Below are positions 1 to 8,341 of a stretch of DNA of 64,000 nucleotides, one piece after another; position 1 is the stretch's first letter; every line of letters starts with the position of its first letter. The stretch spans positions 22,952-86,951 of the forward strand of contig JANMMZ010000083.1 of the NCBI GenBank assembly GCA_031373665.1. Direction: 5' to 3'. Below the pieces are notes generated by a model. The model saw only the letters and a program-made list of their open reading frames with translations, was not told the DNA's origin and did no database searches. Source of the stretch: M3007 sp031373665. Lineage in GTDB: Bacteria; Bacteroidota; Bacteroidia; Chitinophagales; Saprospiraceae. A program made the translations under genes and the position numbers.

Positions 1-1
1 T

Positions 2-1120
2 CCTGCGCTCCAAGATCGCTTATACCTCAACAATGGCCAAGGCAAATTCACTAGAAAAATAGACGCTCTGCCCACAGGAAAGCCGTTTTCAACGGCCTGC
101 GTTCGCGCTGCCGATATAGATGGCGATCAAGACATGGACTTGTTTGTAGGTATGCGCATGATACCGGGTCATTATGGCCAATTACCGACCTCCTTTTGGA
201 TGGTGAACAATGGCCATGCCCAATTTTCGCCCATGCCCATTACCCAACTATTGGACCAAGAACTAGAACTGGGTATGGTCACTGATGCGATCTGGTCAGA
301 TATTGATCACGATAATGATCCTGATTTGATTGTAGTGGGCGAATGGCAACCCCTCAGGATTTTGGTAAACCACCAAGGCCGTTTCAAATCATTGGTCTAC
401 AAAAATGGTGACTTGAGTGGATGGTGGAATTGTATTCAAAAAGCCGATTTGGATGAAGATGGGGATGAGGATTTTGTATTGGGAAACTGGGGGCAAAATA
501 CTCGATTTAAAGCCTCAAAGACGCAACCATTATCACTGTTTACATCTGATTTTGAACAAAATGGCCGCGACGAAAGCATTTTGTGCCAATACTATGGCGA
601 GACGTCATATCCTTTGGTTTTGAGATCTGATTTATTAAAACAATTGCCCATTTTAAAGAAAAAATACTTGAAATACGAAGACTATAAAAGTCAAAAAATA
701 ACGGATATTTTCTCTAAAGAGCAAATAGCAGCGGCTCAAAAAAACGAAGTTAATTACTTAGAAACCAGCGTATTATGGAATCAAGGTAATGGAAATTTCA
801 AGATCGCTGCCCTACCATATCAAGCCCAATTATCTCCGGTATATGCGGCCTTGGCCGATGATTTTAACCAAGATGGGAAAATGGAGATTTTGTTGGCCGG
901 AAACCATGAGCGATGTAAGCCAGAAACGGGTATTTACTTAGCCTCCAAGGGTTGTTTACTGGGTTACGAAGGCGGTCAAAAGTTCAAGGCCATTTCAAAT
1001 TTGTCAAGCGGTTTGACCATTGATGGATCTGTGCGTGCGTTGGCCACAATAAGGGTAAAAGGAAAGAAAAAAATATTGGTTGGTCGCAACAACAACACCT
1101 TACAAATGATTGAAATATAG
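2..1120 (+). CDS. FG-GAP/VCBS-repeat protein, 3' part only
   Basis: The reading frame is open from base 2, so the gene begins before the window and only the last 372 or so residues are seen. The visible part has calcium-binding-like FG-GAP/VCBS blades: an LYLNNGQGKF strand followed by AADIDGDQDMDLFVG, then SDIDHDNDPDLIVVGEW, ADLDEDGDEDFVLGNWG and DDFNQDGKMEILLAGN. Each DxDxDGxxD-type loop marks one propeller blade. Proteins of this family are secreted or surface-exposed in Bacteroidota and are common in Saprospiria. No UnbV/ASPIC tail and no sorting domain is visible; the protein stops soon after the last blade. The ATG at 134 lies inside a blade and is not the true start. Ligand and role cannot be told from the sequence. 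Confidence 0.85.
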   Translation, partial: PALQDRLYLNNGQGKFTRKIDALPTGKPFSTACVRAADIDGDQDMDLFVGMRMIPGHYGQLPTSFWMVNNGHAQFSPMPITQLLDQELELGMVTDAIWSDIDHDNDPDLIVVGEWQPLRILVNHQGRFKSLVYKNGDLSGWWNCIQKADLDEDGDEDFVLGNWGQNTRFKASKTQPLSLFTSDFEQNGRDESILCQYYGETSYPLVLRSDLLKQLPILKKKYLKYEDYKSQKITDIFSKEQIAAAQKNEVNYLETSVLWNQGNGNFKIAALPYQAQLSPVYAALADDFNQDGKMEILLAGNHERCKPETGIYLASKGCLLGYEGGQKFKAISNLSSGLTIDGSVRALATIRVKGKKKILVGRNNNTLQMIEI

Positions 1121-1159
1121 TTGTGAATAACTTTTTGGGTGTATTATCGTGCCTTGCCC

Positions 1160-1167
1160 TAACTTTA
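1160..1167 (+). promoter_or_regulatory. Possible -7 element (TAacTTTA) for mutS
   Basis: The site differs from the Bacteroidota consensus TAnnTTTG only in its last base and lies 48 bases before the mutS start. No clear TTTG was found at the -33 position, so this is a weak call. Confidence 0.35.
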
Positions 1168-1214
1168 CAGCCAAGAACGAATCATTAGGGTTACCCTATT
1201 TCTATTTATTATAA

Positions 1215-3908
1215 ATGGCACGACCAAGTAAAGAAGGCAAGACCAATACCGACGGAGGGACGACCACCCCACTCATGGCTCAATACAACTCCGTCAAAGC
1301 GAAGTACCCAGAAGCGATATTGCTGTTTAGGGTGGGTGATTTTTATGAAACCTTCAGCGAGGATGCGGTGAAAGCCGCCAAAGCCCTGGGTATTACCCTT
1401 ACCAGCCGCAACAATGGCGGTTCAGATATTGAATTGGCAGGATTCCCTTATCATGCCATGGATGTGTATTTGCCGCGTTTGGTACGGGCAGGCTACCGGG
1501 TGGCTATTTGTGAGCAAATGGAAAAGCCAGTGCCTGGTCGAGTGGTTCGGCGATCCGTGACGGAAGTAGTCACACCGGGTGTCACCACCGATGATGCCCT
1601 CCTCAACCACAATATCAATAATTTTTTGGCAACCTTGGCCTACGGCTCTAATGAGCAATACGGAATTTCATTTTTAGATATTTCTACGGGCGAATTTTTT
1701 GTATCCGAAGGCGATTCCGCCACGATAGACAAACTGCTTCAAAGTTTTAAACCAGCCGAGGTAATACTCCCCAAGAGCCGACTCAAAGAGTTCAACCTGC
1801 TTTTTGGCGACAAATTTTATACATTTACTTTAGAAGACTGGATTTTTACCCGCGATTTTGCCCGTGAAAAACTAATAACTCATTTCCAGACTCAAAGCCT
1901 GAAAGGTTTTGGGGTGGACGAAATGGAATGGGGGCAGACCGCAGCTGGTGCCGCCCTCTATTACCTTGGTACTACGGAAAACAACAAACTTTCCCACATT
2001 AGTACCCTGACCCGCCTTCAAACCGAAAAATACGTTTGGCTAGATCGTTTCACCATCAGAAATTTGGAACTCATTGCTTCCAATCATGAAAGCGGGGTTT
2101 CTTTGTTGCAAGTACTGGATCACACCGTGAGTCCAATGGGAGCCAGGCTGCTGCGAAAATGGGTATTACTACCCTTGATCAGCCTTTCACAAATACAAGA
2201 GCGGCACGAAATCGTAGGTTTTTTGGGCGATCAGCCCGAGTTTACCCAAGCCATAGAACCCCACATTAGACATATTGGCGATCTGGAACGCCTCATGAGC
2301 AGAACGGCAGTGGGCAAAGTAAACCCACGCGAAGTCATGCAAATACGACGAGCCTTGGTATCCATAGAGCACTTGAAGGCTCTGTGCCTAACCACCCAAC
2401 AAGGAGTTCTGCGAAAGTTGGGCGAGGGGCTCAACCCCTGCCATAGCCTCCGCGAACGCATCGAAAAAGACCTTGCTCCCGATCCCCCAACAGATGTCCG
2501 AAAAGGCGGTGCCATAGCCGATGGCGCAGATGAAGCCATTGATGAACTCCGCCACATCGTGCGCAATAGCCGCGATTTATTGCTCCAAATACAACAACGT
2601 GAGATCGAGCGTACAGGTATAACGTCGCTTAAAATAGCCTTCAATAATGTGTTTGGCTACTACATAGAAGTCACTAGTAAATGGAAAGATCAAGTCCCTC
2701 CTGAATGGACTAGAAAACAAACCATCGCCAACGGGGAGCGGTTCATCACTGAAGAACTCAAGGAGTTGGAAGGAAAAATATTAGGCGCTGAGGATAAAAT
2801 ACTGGAATTGGAAGAAAAGATTTATACGGCTTTGGTCGAAGAATTGAGCCAATATATTCAGCCTATCCAACACAATGCCCTTTTGATTGCCCGTTTGGAC
2901 TGCCTCTTGTCTTTTAGTAAAGTGGCCATAAAAAACAACTATATCAAGCCAGATTTGGATGATACCACGGTATTGGACATCCGCGAAGGCCGGCATCCAG
3001 TTATTGAAACCCAATTACCTGTAGGAGAGCCATACATACCCAACGATGTGTATCTTGACAATGAAACGGTTCAGATTATCTTAATTACGGGTCCCAACAT
3101 GGCCGGCAAATCGGCTCTACTGCGCCAAACGGCTTTGATTGTTTTGATGGCACAAATGGGTAGTTTTGTACCCGCTAAAACCGCCCGAATCGGGTTGGTG
3201 GACAAGGTATTTACCCGCGTGGGCGCAAGCGACAACATCAGTGGGGGCGAAAGTACATTCATGGTAGAAATGAACGAAACTGCCTTGATTATGAACAATA
3301 TAAGTGATCGTTCGCTCATATTATTGGATGAAATAGGTCGTGGCACGTCCACTTACGATGGCATCAGCATTGCATGGAGCCTAGTGGAGTATTTGCATAC
3401 CAACGAGCGGGCGCGACCAAAAACCTTGTTTGCTACCCACTACCATGAGTTGAATGAACTGTCAGATAAATTGGAGCGGATCCATAATTTCCATGTCAGT
3501 ACTCGGCAGTCAGGACACAAGGTCATATTTTTACGCAAACTCACCCCAGGAGGATCCAACCACTCTTTTGGTATCCATGTGGCTCGAATGGCTGGTATGC
3601 CACAAAGCATTGTAGATCGGGCTGGTGAAATATTGGTTCACTTGGAACAAAAACACATCAATGAAGAACTACCTGATAATCAAATAGATGCCACTGGAAA
3701 AACAGCCAATCAACCCGCCGTAGATGCCCGAATCCAGAAGAAAATGAAACAAGTACAAGCACCCATGCAGTTGCAAATATTTGAATCATTAGATCCATAT
3801 ACGGTCAAAATCAAAGAGGAAATCATGGCAATGGACTTGAATACCATGACCCCTATGGATGCGCTGTGGAAACTGAACGAGTTGCGAAAAATTGCGGAGA
3901 AAAAATAA
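1215..3908 (+). CDS. mutS: DNA mismatch repair protein MutS
   Basis: MutS finds mispaired bases and starts methyl-independent or MutL-linked mismatch repair. At 897 residues it is slightly longer than typical MutS (about 850-870). Domain I carries the mismatch-reading Phe-x-Glu in GDFYE (F43, E45). The C-terminal ATPase has the Walker A GPNMAGKS (626-633), the STFMVEM motif, the Walker B/D-loop LILLDEIGRGTSTYDG and the ATHYHEL switch. The clamp and lever regions between are of normal length. Upstream is an unrelated VCBS gene with a 94-base gap, so mutS probably has its own promoter. A short secreted-protein gene follows 21 bases later and may be co-transcribed. All catalytic residues are intact, so a working mismatch repair protein is expected. 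Confidence 0.97.
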   Translation: MARPSKEGKTNTDGGTTTPLMAQYNSVKAKYPEAILLFRVGDFYETFSEDAVKAAKALGITLTSRNNGGSDIELAGFPYHAMDVYLPRLVRAGYRVAICEQMEKPVPGRVVRRSVTEVVTPGVTTDDALLNHNINNFLATLAYGSNEQYGISFLDISTGEFFVSEGDSATIDKLLQSFKPAEVILPKSRLKEFNLLFGDKFYTFTLEDWIFTRDFAREKLITHFQTQSLKGFGVDEMEWGQTAAGAALYYLGTTENNKLSHISTLTRLQTEKYVWLDRFTIRNLELIASNHESGVSLLQVLDHTVSPMGARLLRKWVLLPLISLSQIQERHEIVGFLGDQPEFTQAIEPHIRHIGDLERLMSRTAVGKVNPREVMQIRRALVSIEHLKALCLTTQQGVLRKLGEGLNPCHSLRERIEKDLAPDPPTDVRKGGAIADGADEAIDELRHIVRNSRDLLLQIQQREIERTGITSLKIAFNNVFGYYIEVTSKWKDQVPPEWTRKQTIANGERFITEELKELEGKILGAEDKILELEEKIYTALVEELSQYIQPIQHNALLIARLDCLLSFSKVAIKNNYIKPDLDDTTVLDIREGRHPVIETQLPVGEPYIPNDVYLDNETVQIILITGPNMAGKSALLRQTALIVLMAQMGSFVPAKTARIGLVDKVFTRVGASDNISGGESTFMVEMNETALIMNNISDRSLILLDEIGRGTSTYDGISIAWSLVEYLHTNERARPKTLFATHYHELNELSDKLERIHNFHVSTRQSGHKVIFLRKLTPGGSNHSFGIHVARMAGMPQSIVDRAGEILVHLEQKHINEELPDNQIDATGKTANQPAVDARIQKKMKQVQAPMQLQIFESLDPYTVKIKEEIMAMDLNTMTPMDALWKLNELRKIAEKK

Positions 3909-3929
3909 CGATCACAAATTTGCCACACT

Positions 3930-4436
3930 ATGCGTTATTTAAAAAATTATAAAATGCAACCGTTACTCACCGCACTACTCGTCATTTTTAGTCTCCACCT
4001 ATGCCAAGGGCAAAAAATGCTCATCCTAGAGCGAGCCAATCGGGTTAAAACTACTAAGTACTATATTGGAGAGACCCTAACATTTAGACTTAAAGGCGAT
4101 GAAGACTACTGGTATAAACGCCAGATCACAGACATTATGACCGATCAAAAAAGCCTAATGTTGGATAATTACGTGGTCAAATTGGAAGATATTGACAAAT
4201 TACGAATCCCCAAGCCTAGTATTGTACGCTATCTAGGTGGTACTGTATTTTCTTTTGGTGCCTCCTTGGTTTTTGCTTCTACGGTAGCAGCCATTTATGG
4301 ATCTGACGAACGCTACGGATTGCTATACGGAGGCGCAGTGACCTCTATGGGTCTTGGATACTTTATGGGTTCGAGAAAAAAGATTAAGATCGGGAAAAAA
4401 TTTAGGCTTCGTGCCACGGAAATAAGATTTAACTAA
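3930..4436 (+). CDS. Small secreted or membrane protein of unknown function
   Basis: I do not recognise this family. The protein has 168 residues from the first ATG; an ATG at 3954 would give a cleaner signal peptide (MQPLLTALLVIFSLHLCQGQ), so that start is a real alternative. After the signal there is a polar beta-rich stretch (residues 29-95). Then comes a glycine/alanine-rich hydrophobic part (about 97-145) that could form two membrane segments, and a short basic tail. This layout (exported N-terminus, beta-rich body, two late helices) is common among uncharacterised Bacteroidota envelope proteins. It lies 21 bases after mutS on the same strand, but no functional link to repair is suggested. 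The convergent neighbour hemF ends 14 bases away. Confidence 0.7.
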   Translation: MRYLKNYKMQPLLTALLVIFSLHLCQGQKMLILERANRVKTTKYYIGETLTFRLKGDEDYWYKRQITDIMTDQKSLMLDNYVVKLEDIDKLRIPKPSIVRYLGGTVFSFGASLVFASTVAAIYGSDERYGLLYGGAVTSMGLGYFMGSRKKIKIGKKFRLRATEIRFN

Positions 4437-4449
4437 CCACTCCATCCCT

Positions 4450-5340
4450 TCAAACCCAGTCAACCCCTTTCCTCAGTAGTCCCAAGGTAATAGCCTCCGC
4501 GCTATTGGGTTTCGGCTGAAAATTGTACTCCCACTGAGCCAAAGGCGGCATACTCATCAAAATAGACTCTACCCGTCCATTGGTTTCAAGCCCAAATTTA
4601 GTCCCCCTATCCCAGACCAAGTTAAACTCCACGTACCGACCACGACGCAGCATTTGCCACGTTTTTTCCGCTTCGCCCCAAGGCCGATCCAACGACCGCT
4701 CCAATAATTCTATATACGTAGGTGCAAAGCAGCGACCCACAGCCAATACAAAATCGTGCAATTCCGCCTTGGATTTGCCCGTTTTCTCATTCAAATAGTC
4801 AAAAAATATTCCTCCAATACCACGGGTCTCTTGGCGATGCTTGATGAAAAAATAATCATCCGCATGGGCTTTATAATCAGAGTAAAAACTGGGATCAAAC
4901 CCATCACAAACCGACTTCAACTGGCCATGAAAATACTGTGCATCTTCCGCTATGATGTAATGTGGCGTTAAGTCAATACCGCCTCCAAACCACCAACGCC
5001 CATTGCCCGTCTCAAAATACCGCACATTCATATGGATGATAGGTGCCATGGGACTGCGTGGATGCATCACGATGGATACACCAGTGGCATAAAAATCGGT
5101 AGGCTCTATATTCATAGCGGTAGCCGTGGTTTTTGGCAATGGCCCGTGTACGGCACTGAACATAACCCCACCTTTTTCAATTAGGTTTCCTGTGATCACC
5201 CTACTGCGGCCTCCACCCCCTTCAGGTCGTTCCCAAAGATCTTCTATAAAGCGTCCGCCTCCATCTATGCCCTCCATTTTTTGACAGATTTCGTCTTGGA
5301 GTAATTTAAATTGTGCTGTAATAAATTCTTTATTGTTCAC
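4450..5340 (-). CDS. hemF: Oxygen-dependent coproporphyrinogen III oxidase
   Basis: HemF uses O2 to decarboxylate two propionates of coproporphyrinogen III, giving protoporphyrinogen IX in haem synthesis; it is cytosolic. The 296 residues match the family length. Family signatures are present: FYATGVSIVMHPRSP, HMNVRYFE, WWFGGGIDLTPHY, YVEFNLVWDRGTKFG and the C-terminal MSMPPLAQWEY. The start is a GTG at 5340 (reads MNNKEFITAQ); no in-frame ATG lies between it and the upstream non-coding stretch. A candidate minus-strand promoter lies at 5515-5522. It is a single-gene unit, divergent from the glycan cassette. Presence of HemF implies growth with oxygen; no HemN is visible in this window. Confidence 0.96.
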   Translation of the reverse strand: MNNKEFITAQFKLLQDEICQKMEGIDGGGRFIEDLWERPEGGGGRSRVITGNLIEKGGVMFSAVHGPLPKTTATAMNIEPTDFYATGVSIVMHPRSPMAPIIHMNVRYFETGNGRWWFGGGIDLTPHYIIAEDAQYFHGQLKSVCDGFDPSFYSDYKAHADDYFFIKHRQETRGIGGIFFDYLNEKTGKSKAELHDFVLAVGRCFAPTYIELLERSLDRPWGEAEKTWQMLRRGRYVEFNLVWDRGTKFGLETNGRVESILMSMPPLAQWEYNFQPKPNSAEAITLGLLRKGVDWV

Positions 5341-5514
5341 TTATGTATCTATATTTGCCAGATTCAAGTAACAAATGCAACTTTTTGGGATGGAGCAGAG
5401 CATTATTTTATCAAAAGAAGGGGCATAAAAAAGTACCCCCTCCTCTGAATGGAATATTAGACTTATTTTGCCGTCCGTTCAAAGATGTCAAAAATGGGTC
5501 ACATAACCGAAGCA

Positions 5515-5522
5515 CAAAGATA
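5515..5522 (-). promoter_or_regulatory. -7 element TAtcTTTG facing hemF
   Basis: On the minus strand this is an exact match to the Bacteroidota -7 consensus. It lies about 175 bases before the hemF GTG, which would give a long leader. The 5341-5648 gap holds this site, a plus-strand TAtaTTTG at 5350-5357 and the promoter at 5630-5637. I saw no gene in it: the frame is open there but reads low-complexity Lys/Asn-rich sequence. Confidence 0.45.
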
Positions 5523-5629
5523 CACAATCAATTCAATGATTGCAGAAGGTTTTACACAATCAAAAATAGCCCTGACAAAAGTCGCAACCCAATTCAAGGA
5601 TTCGTCATTACCATTAACCATTACTTATC

Positions 5630-5637
5630 TATCTTTG
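5630..5637 (+). promoter_or_regulatory. -7 element TAtcTTTG of the glycan cassette
   Basis: An exact -7 match lies only 11 bases before the TTG start of the glycosyltransferase, followed by an A-run. Transcription would begin within a few bases of the start codon, giving a nearly leaderless message. It is one of several such arrangements in this window and argues against any start codon upstream of it. Confidence 0.6.
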
Positions 5638-5648
5638 CGAAAAAAAAG

Positions 5649-6785
5649 TTGAGGATAGCAGTAAACACACGGTTTCTTTTACCCAATCATTTGGAAGGTT
5701 TTGGGTGGTACACCCACGAAATAGTGAGCCGCATGGTCAAAAACCATCCGGAGGATACGTTCATTTTTTTATTTGACCGTGATTTTGATCCGCGTTTCGT
5801 CTATGGCTCCAATGTCATACCAGTGGTCGTAAATCCTCCCGCTAGGCATCCCATCTTATTTTTTATTTGGTTTGAACTGCGGTTGCCATCCACCTTGAAG
5901 CGGTACAAAGCCGAAGTGTTTTTCTCGCCCGACTCCATGTGCAGCCTCCGTACAGAGGTACCAACGGTGATGACCATCCATGATTTGATACCGCTCCACT
6001 ACCCTACCCTCATACAATGGAAGCACCGTCGGTATCTGTTGCATTTTTTGCCGCTTTTTGCTAAAAAAGCCCAGAAAATACTCACTGTTTCGGAATTTGT
6101 AAAATCTGATATTATACAAACCCTTGGTATTGACTCCAACCGAATAGAAGCAATATACAACGGGTGTCGCGACAATTTTGTGCCCTTGGATCTAGAAGGC
6201 CAAGCGGCTGTTAGGCTGAAATTTTCGGAAGGCAAACCCTATTTTTTCTATTCTGGAGCCATACACCCGCGAAAAAACATAGGAAGGCTCATCAAGGCAT
6301 TTGACCAATTCAAGCAAGGGCAAGCATCGGAGGCTAAACTACTTTTGGCTGGCCGCATGGCTTGGCAAACTGACGAAGTGACGGAAGCCTTAGCGCAATC
6401 GCCATTCAGGTCAGATATTGTGATGTTGGGCTATGTTGCCGAATCGGATTTACCGCGATTGGTTTCGGCCGCTTTGGCCTTGGTTTATGTATCCATGAGC
6501 GAAGGCTTTGGCCTTCCCATGTTGGAGGCCATGCACTGCGAAACACCCGTGATCGCCGCCAATGCCTCTTGTCTGCCCGAAATAGCGGGCGAAGCGGCTC
6601 TTTTGGTTGATCCATTGTCAATTCAGGATATTGGTGCGGCTATGGCTACCATCTATACACAACCACTACTCGCCCAAGACTTGATTGAAAAAGGCCGAAA
6701 GCAACGGCTCAAATTTAACTGGGACTTAGCAGCCGAGCAGGTATATCAATCACTGGTACAAACAGCCAAAAAGCGTGAAGATTAG
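5649..6785 (+). CDS. GT4-family glycosyltransferase
   Basis: This is a retaining GT-B glycosyltransferase that adds a sugar from a nucleotide donor onto a growing glycan at the cytoplasmic face. I place the start at TTG 5649 (reads MRIAVNTRFLLP). The frame is open further upstream, but that part is low-complexity and overlaps the promoter. This gives 378 residues, the usual GT4 length. The N-terminal domain holds the acceptor-side EGFGWYTHE motif. The C-terminal domain has YSGAIHPRKNIGRLIKAF and the EX7E motif EGFGLPMLE (E285, E293) that binds the donor. The next gene overlaps its end by 11 bases, so the two are translationally coupled. Donor and acceptor cannot be told, but the neighbours suggest a glycan containing a modified amino sugar. 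Confidence 0.9.
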   Translation: MRIAVNTRFLLPNHLEGFGWYTHEIVSRMVKNHPEDTFIFLFDRDFDPRFVYGSNVIPVVVNPPARHPILFFIWFELRLPSTLKRYKAEVFFSPDSMCSLRTEVPTVMTIHDLIPLHYPTLIQWKHRRYLLHFLPLFAKKAQKILTVSEFVKSDIIQTLGIDSNRIEAIYNGCRDNFVPLDLEGQAAVRLKFSEGKPYFFYSGAIHPRKNIGRLIKAFDQFKQGQASEAKLLLAGRMAWQTDEVTEALAQSPFRSDIVMLGYVAESDLPRLVSAALALVYVSMSEGFGLPMLEAMHCETPVIAANASCLPEIAGEAALLVDPLSIQDIGAAMATIYTQPLLAQDLIEKGRKQRLKFNWDLAAEQVYQSLVQTAKKRED

Positions 6786-7671
6786 CCTTGCTACCGATAC
6801 ACTTTGGTGGGACATAGCGAAATCTGATCCCGATTGCACCTATTTTCAGACCCCCGATTGGTTTAAGATCTGGGAAAAACAAGCTAATTACCGTACCGAT
6901 GCCTATCTTTTTGAATTTTCGGATGGTACCAAAGCCATTTTTCCAATGGCCTTGGAGCGCAAGTGGTTGGGATGGAGCATTTGGCGACACAGTAGTCCTG
7001 GTACAAATTATGGTGGTGTTATTGGTAAGGAAATTTTAACGGAGGGAAATAAATCATCATTATTAAATTGGTTATCAACCCAGAAACAACTCATTCTGAG
7101 GCAAAATCCTTATACGGCCAATGCCTTCATCCCTTGTGAAGAGCACAGTGATTTTACCCAAATCATTGATTTGGGTCAAGATGAAGGGATTATCCTCGAA
7201 AAATGCTCAAAAAGGCATCAAAGAAACCTCAAAAAAGCCAATGCTAATGATTTGACCTGTGAGATAGCGACTTCAAGGGAGGATTGGAAAACTTATTACG
7301 AAGCCTATTTAGACAGTACACGTCGGTGGGGCAAGGCTACCACTCGCCGCTACCCTTGGTCATTGTTTGAGGCCATCCGAGCAAGCAACCATGCGAAATT
7401 ATGGTTGGTTTACAAGCAAGGAAAGGTGCTGTATGGCTCTATTTGTTTTTATTTCAACCATCGGGTTTTTTATTGGCACGGGGCAGGTTTTTCAAAATAC
7501 CTCTCTTTGCGGCCAGCGCATTTTATGTTTCATCAAATCATACACGATGCCAAAACCAATGGATACAAAGTCTTGGATCTGAACCCAAGCGGCAGACAAT
7601 CTGGAGTAGTTCAGTTTAAAAAAGAAATGGGAGCGATCAAGTTACCTGCCCCGGTTTGGATACAACGATAA
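6775..7671 (+). CDS. FemAB/GNAT-like acyl- or aminoacyltransferase
   Basis: This 298-residue protein resembles the FemAB-related branch of the GNAT fold (Acetyltransf_6 type). That branch includes enzymes that add amino acids or acyl groups to peptidoglycan, lipids or exopolysaccharide precursors. Visible hallmarks are the N-terminal YFQTPDWFKIWEK segment, the central KRHQRNLKKA basic stretch, RRWGKATTRRYPWSLF, and the C-terminal GSICFYFNHRVFYWHGAGF plus DLNPSGRQSGVVQFKKEMG. The start is a GTG at 6775 inside the end of the glycosyltransferase gene; the formyltransferase begins one base after its stop. It probably modifies an amino sugar or peptide in the same glycan. The actual acyl donor is unknown. 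Confidence 0.75.
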   Translation: MKISLATDTLWWDIAKSDPDCTYFQTPDWFKIWEKQANYRTDAYLFEFSDGTKAIFPMALERKWLGWSIWRHSSPGTNYGGVIGKEILTEGNKSSLLNWLSTQKQLILRQNPYTANAFIPCEEHSDFTQIIDLGQDEGIILEKCSKRHQRNLKKANANDLTCEIATSREDWKTYYEAYLDSTRRWGKATTRRYPWSLFEAIRASNHAKLWLVYKQGKVLYGSICFYFNHRVFYWHGAGFSKYLSLRPAHFMFHQIIHDAKTNGYKVLDLNPSGRQSGVVQFKKEMGAIKLPAPVWIQR

Positions 7672-7672
7672 T

Positions 7673-8341
7673 ATGGCTATTCACCTCGTTCACTTCACCA
7701 ATCGTCATTTTGGCCAAGTATTTATGGCCGCTCATGGTTCCTTGGCTTTGGAATCAAGAATGCCTTATACTTTAACCTTGGTGTTGTCAGAGCCAAAGAC
7801 CAAGGGTGTGTTGAGCCAGATACTGAGGTGTATTAAGCATCCATATAAAAAGTATATCATCAAAAAACAATTGGGTTTTAGGCAGGTCAATATAATTTTT
7901 GTTGAATCCGTCAATGATCCCTCTTTTTTGAAAAAATTACCCACCAATGCGCACGCAATATGCACTGGTTTTAATCAAATTTTTGAGGTTGATTTGATCG
8001 CTCAATTTACTAGTTTTGTGAACATACACCCGTCCGTACTACCCTACTATCGAGGCCCTGTTCCCTCCAGATGGTGCTTGGCCAATCAAGAAAAAAAAAC
8101 AGGTTTTACCCTACACCAAATCACTGAAAAGATTGATAACGGAGATATTATACATCAAGATATACTCCCTATATATGCTTCAGATACTGAATCAACCTTG
8201 GATCAACGGATCGCTTTATTAGCAGTTCCTGTTTTCAAGACCTATATTTTATCATTGATCCAAGAAACAAAAATGCCCATCCAGCAACTAGAATCAGGTA
8301 CCATTTACGCTACCAAAACAGGTTATAAATCATTTCATTAA
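7673..8341 (+). CDS. Formyltransferase-family protein, probably sugar N-formyltransferase
   Basis: The protein is a single formyl_trans_N domain of 222 residues, lacking the C-terminal tRNA-binding domain of Fmt. The catalytic triad of the family is visible: N117 and H119 in NIHPSVLPYYRGP, and D155 in KIDNGDII. Enzymes of this fold transfer a formyl group from N10-formyl-tetrahydrofolate. Beside a WecE-type aminotransferase, the best fit is N-formylation of a dTDP-4-amino-4,6-dideoxysugar. It lies in a strict operon: one base after the previous stop and directly abutting the ATG of the aminotransferase gene. Alternatives are a GART-like or other amine formyltransferase; the N-terminal 75 residues are divergent, so the substrate is inferred from context. 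Confidence 0.8.
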   Translation: MAIHLVHFTNRHFGQVFMAAHGSLALESRMPYTLTLVLSEPKTKGVLSQILRCIKHPYKKYIIKKQLGFRQVNIIFVESVNDPSFLKKLPTNAHAICTGFNQIFEVDLIAQFTSFVNIHPSVLPYYRGPVPSRWCLANQEKKTGFTLHQITEKIDNGDIIHQDILPIYASDTESTLDQRIALLAVPVFKTYILSLIQETKMPIQQLESGTIYATKTGYKSFH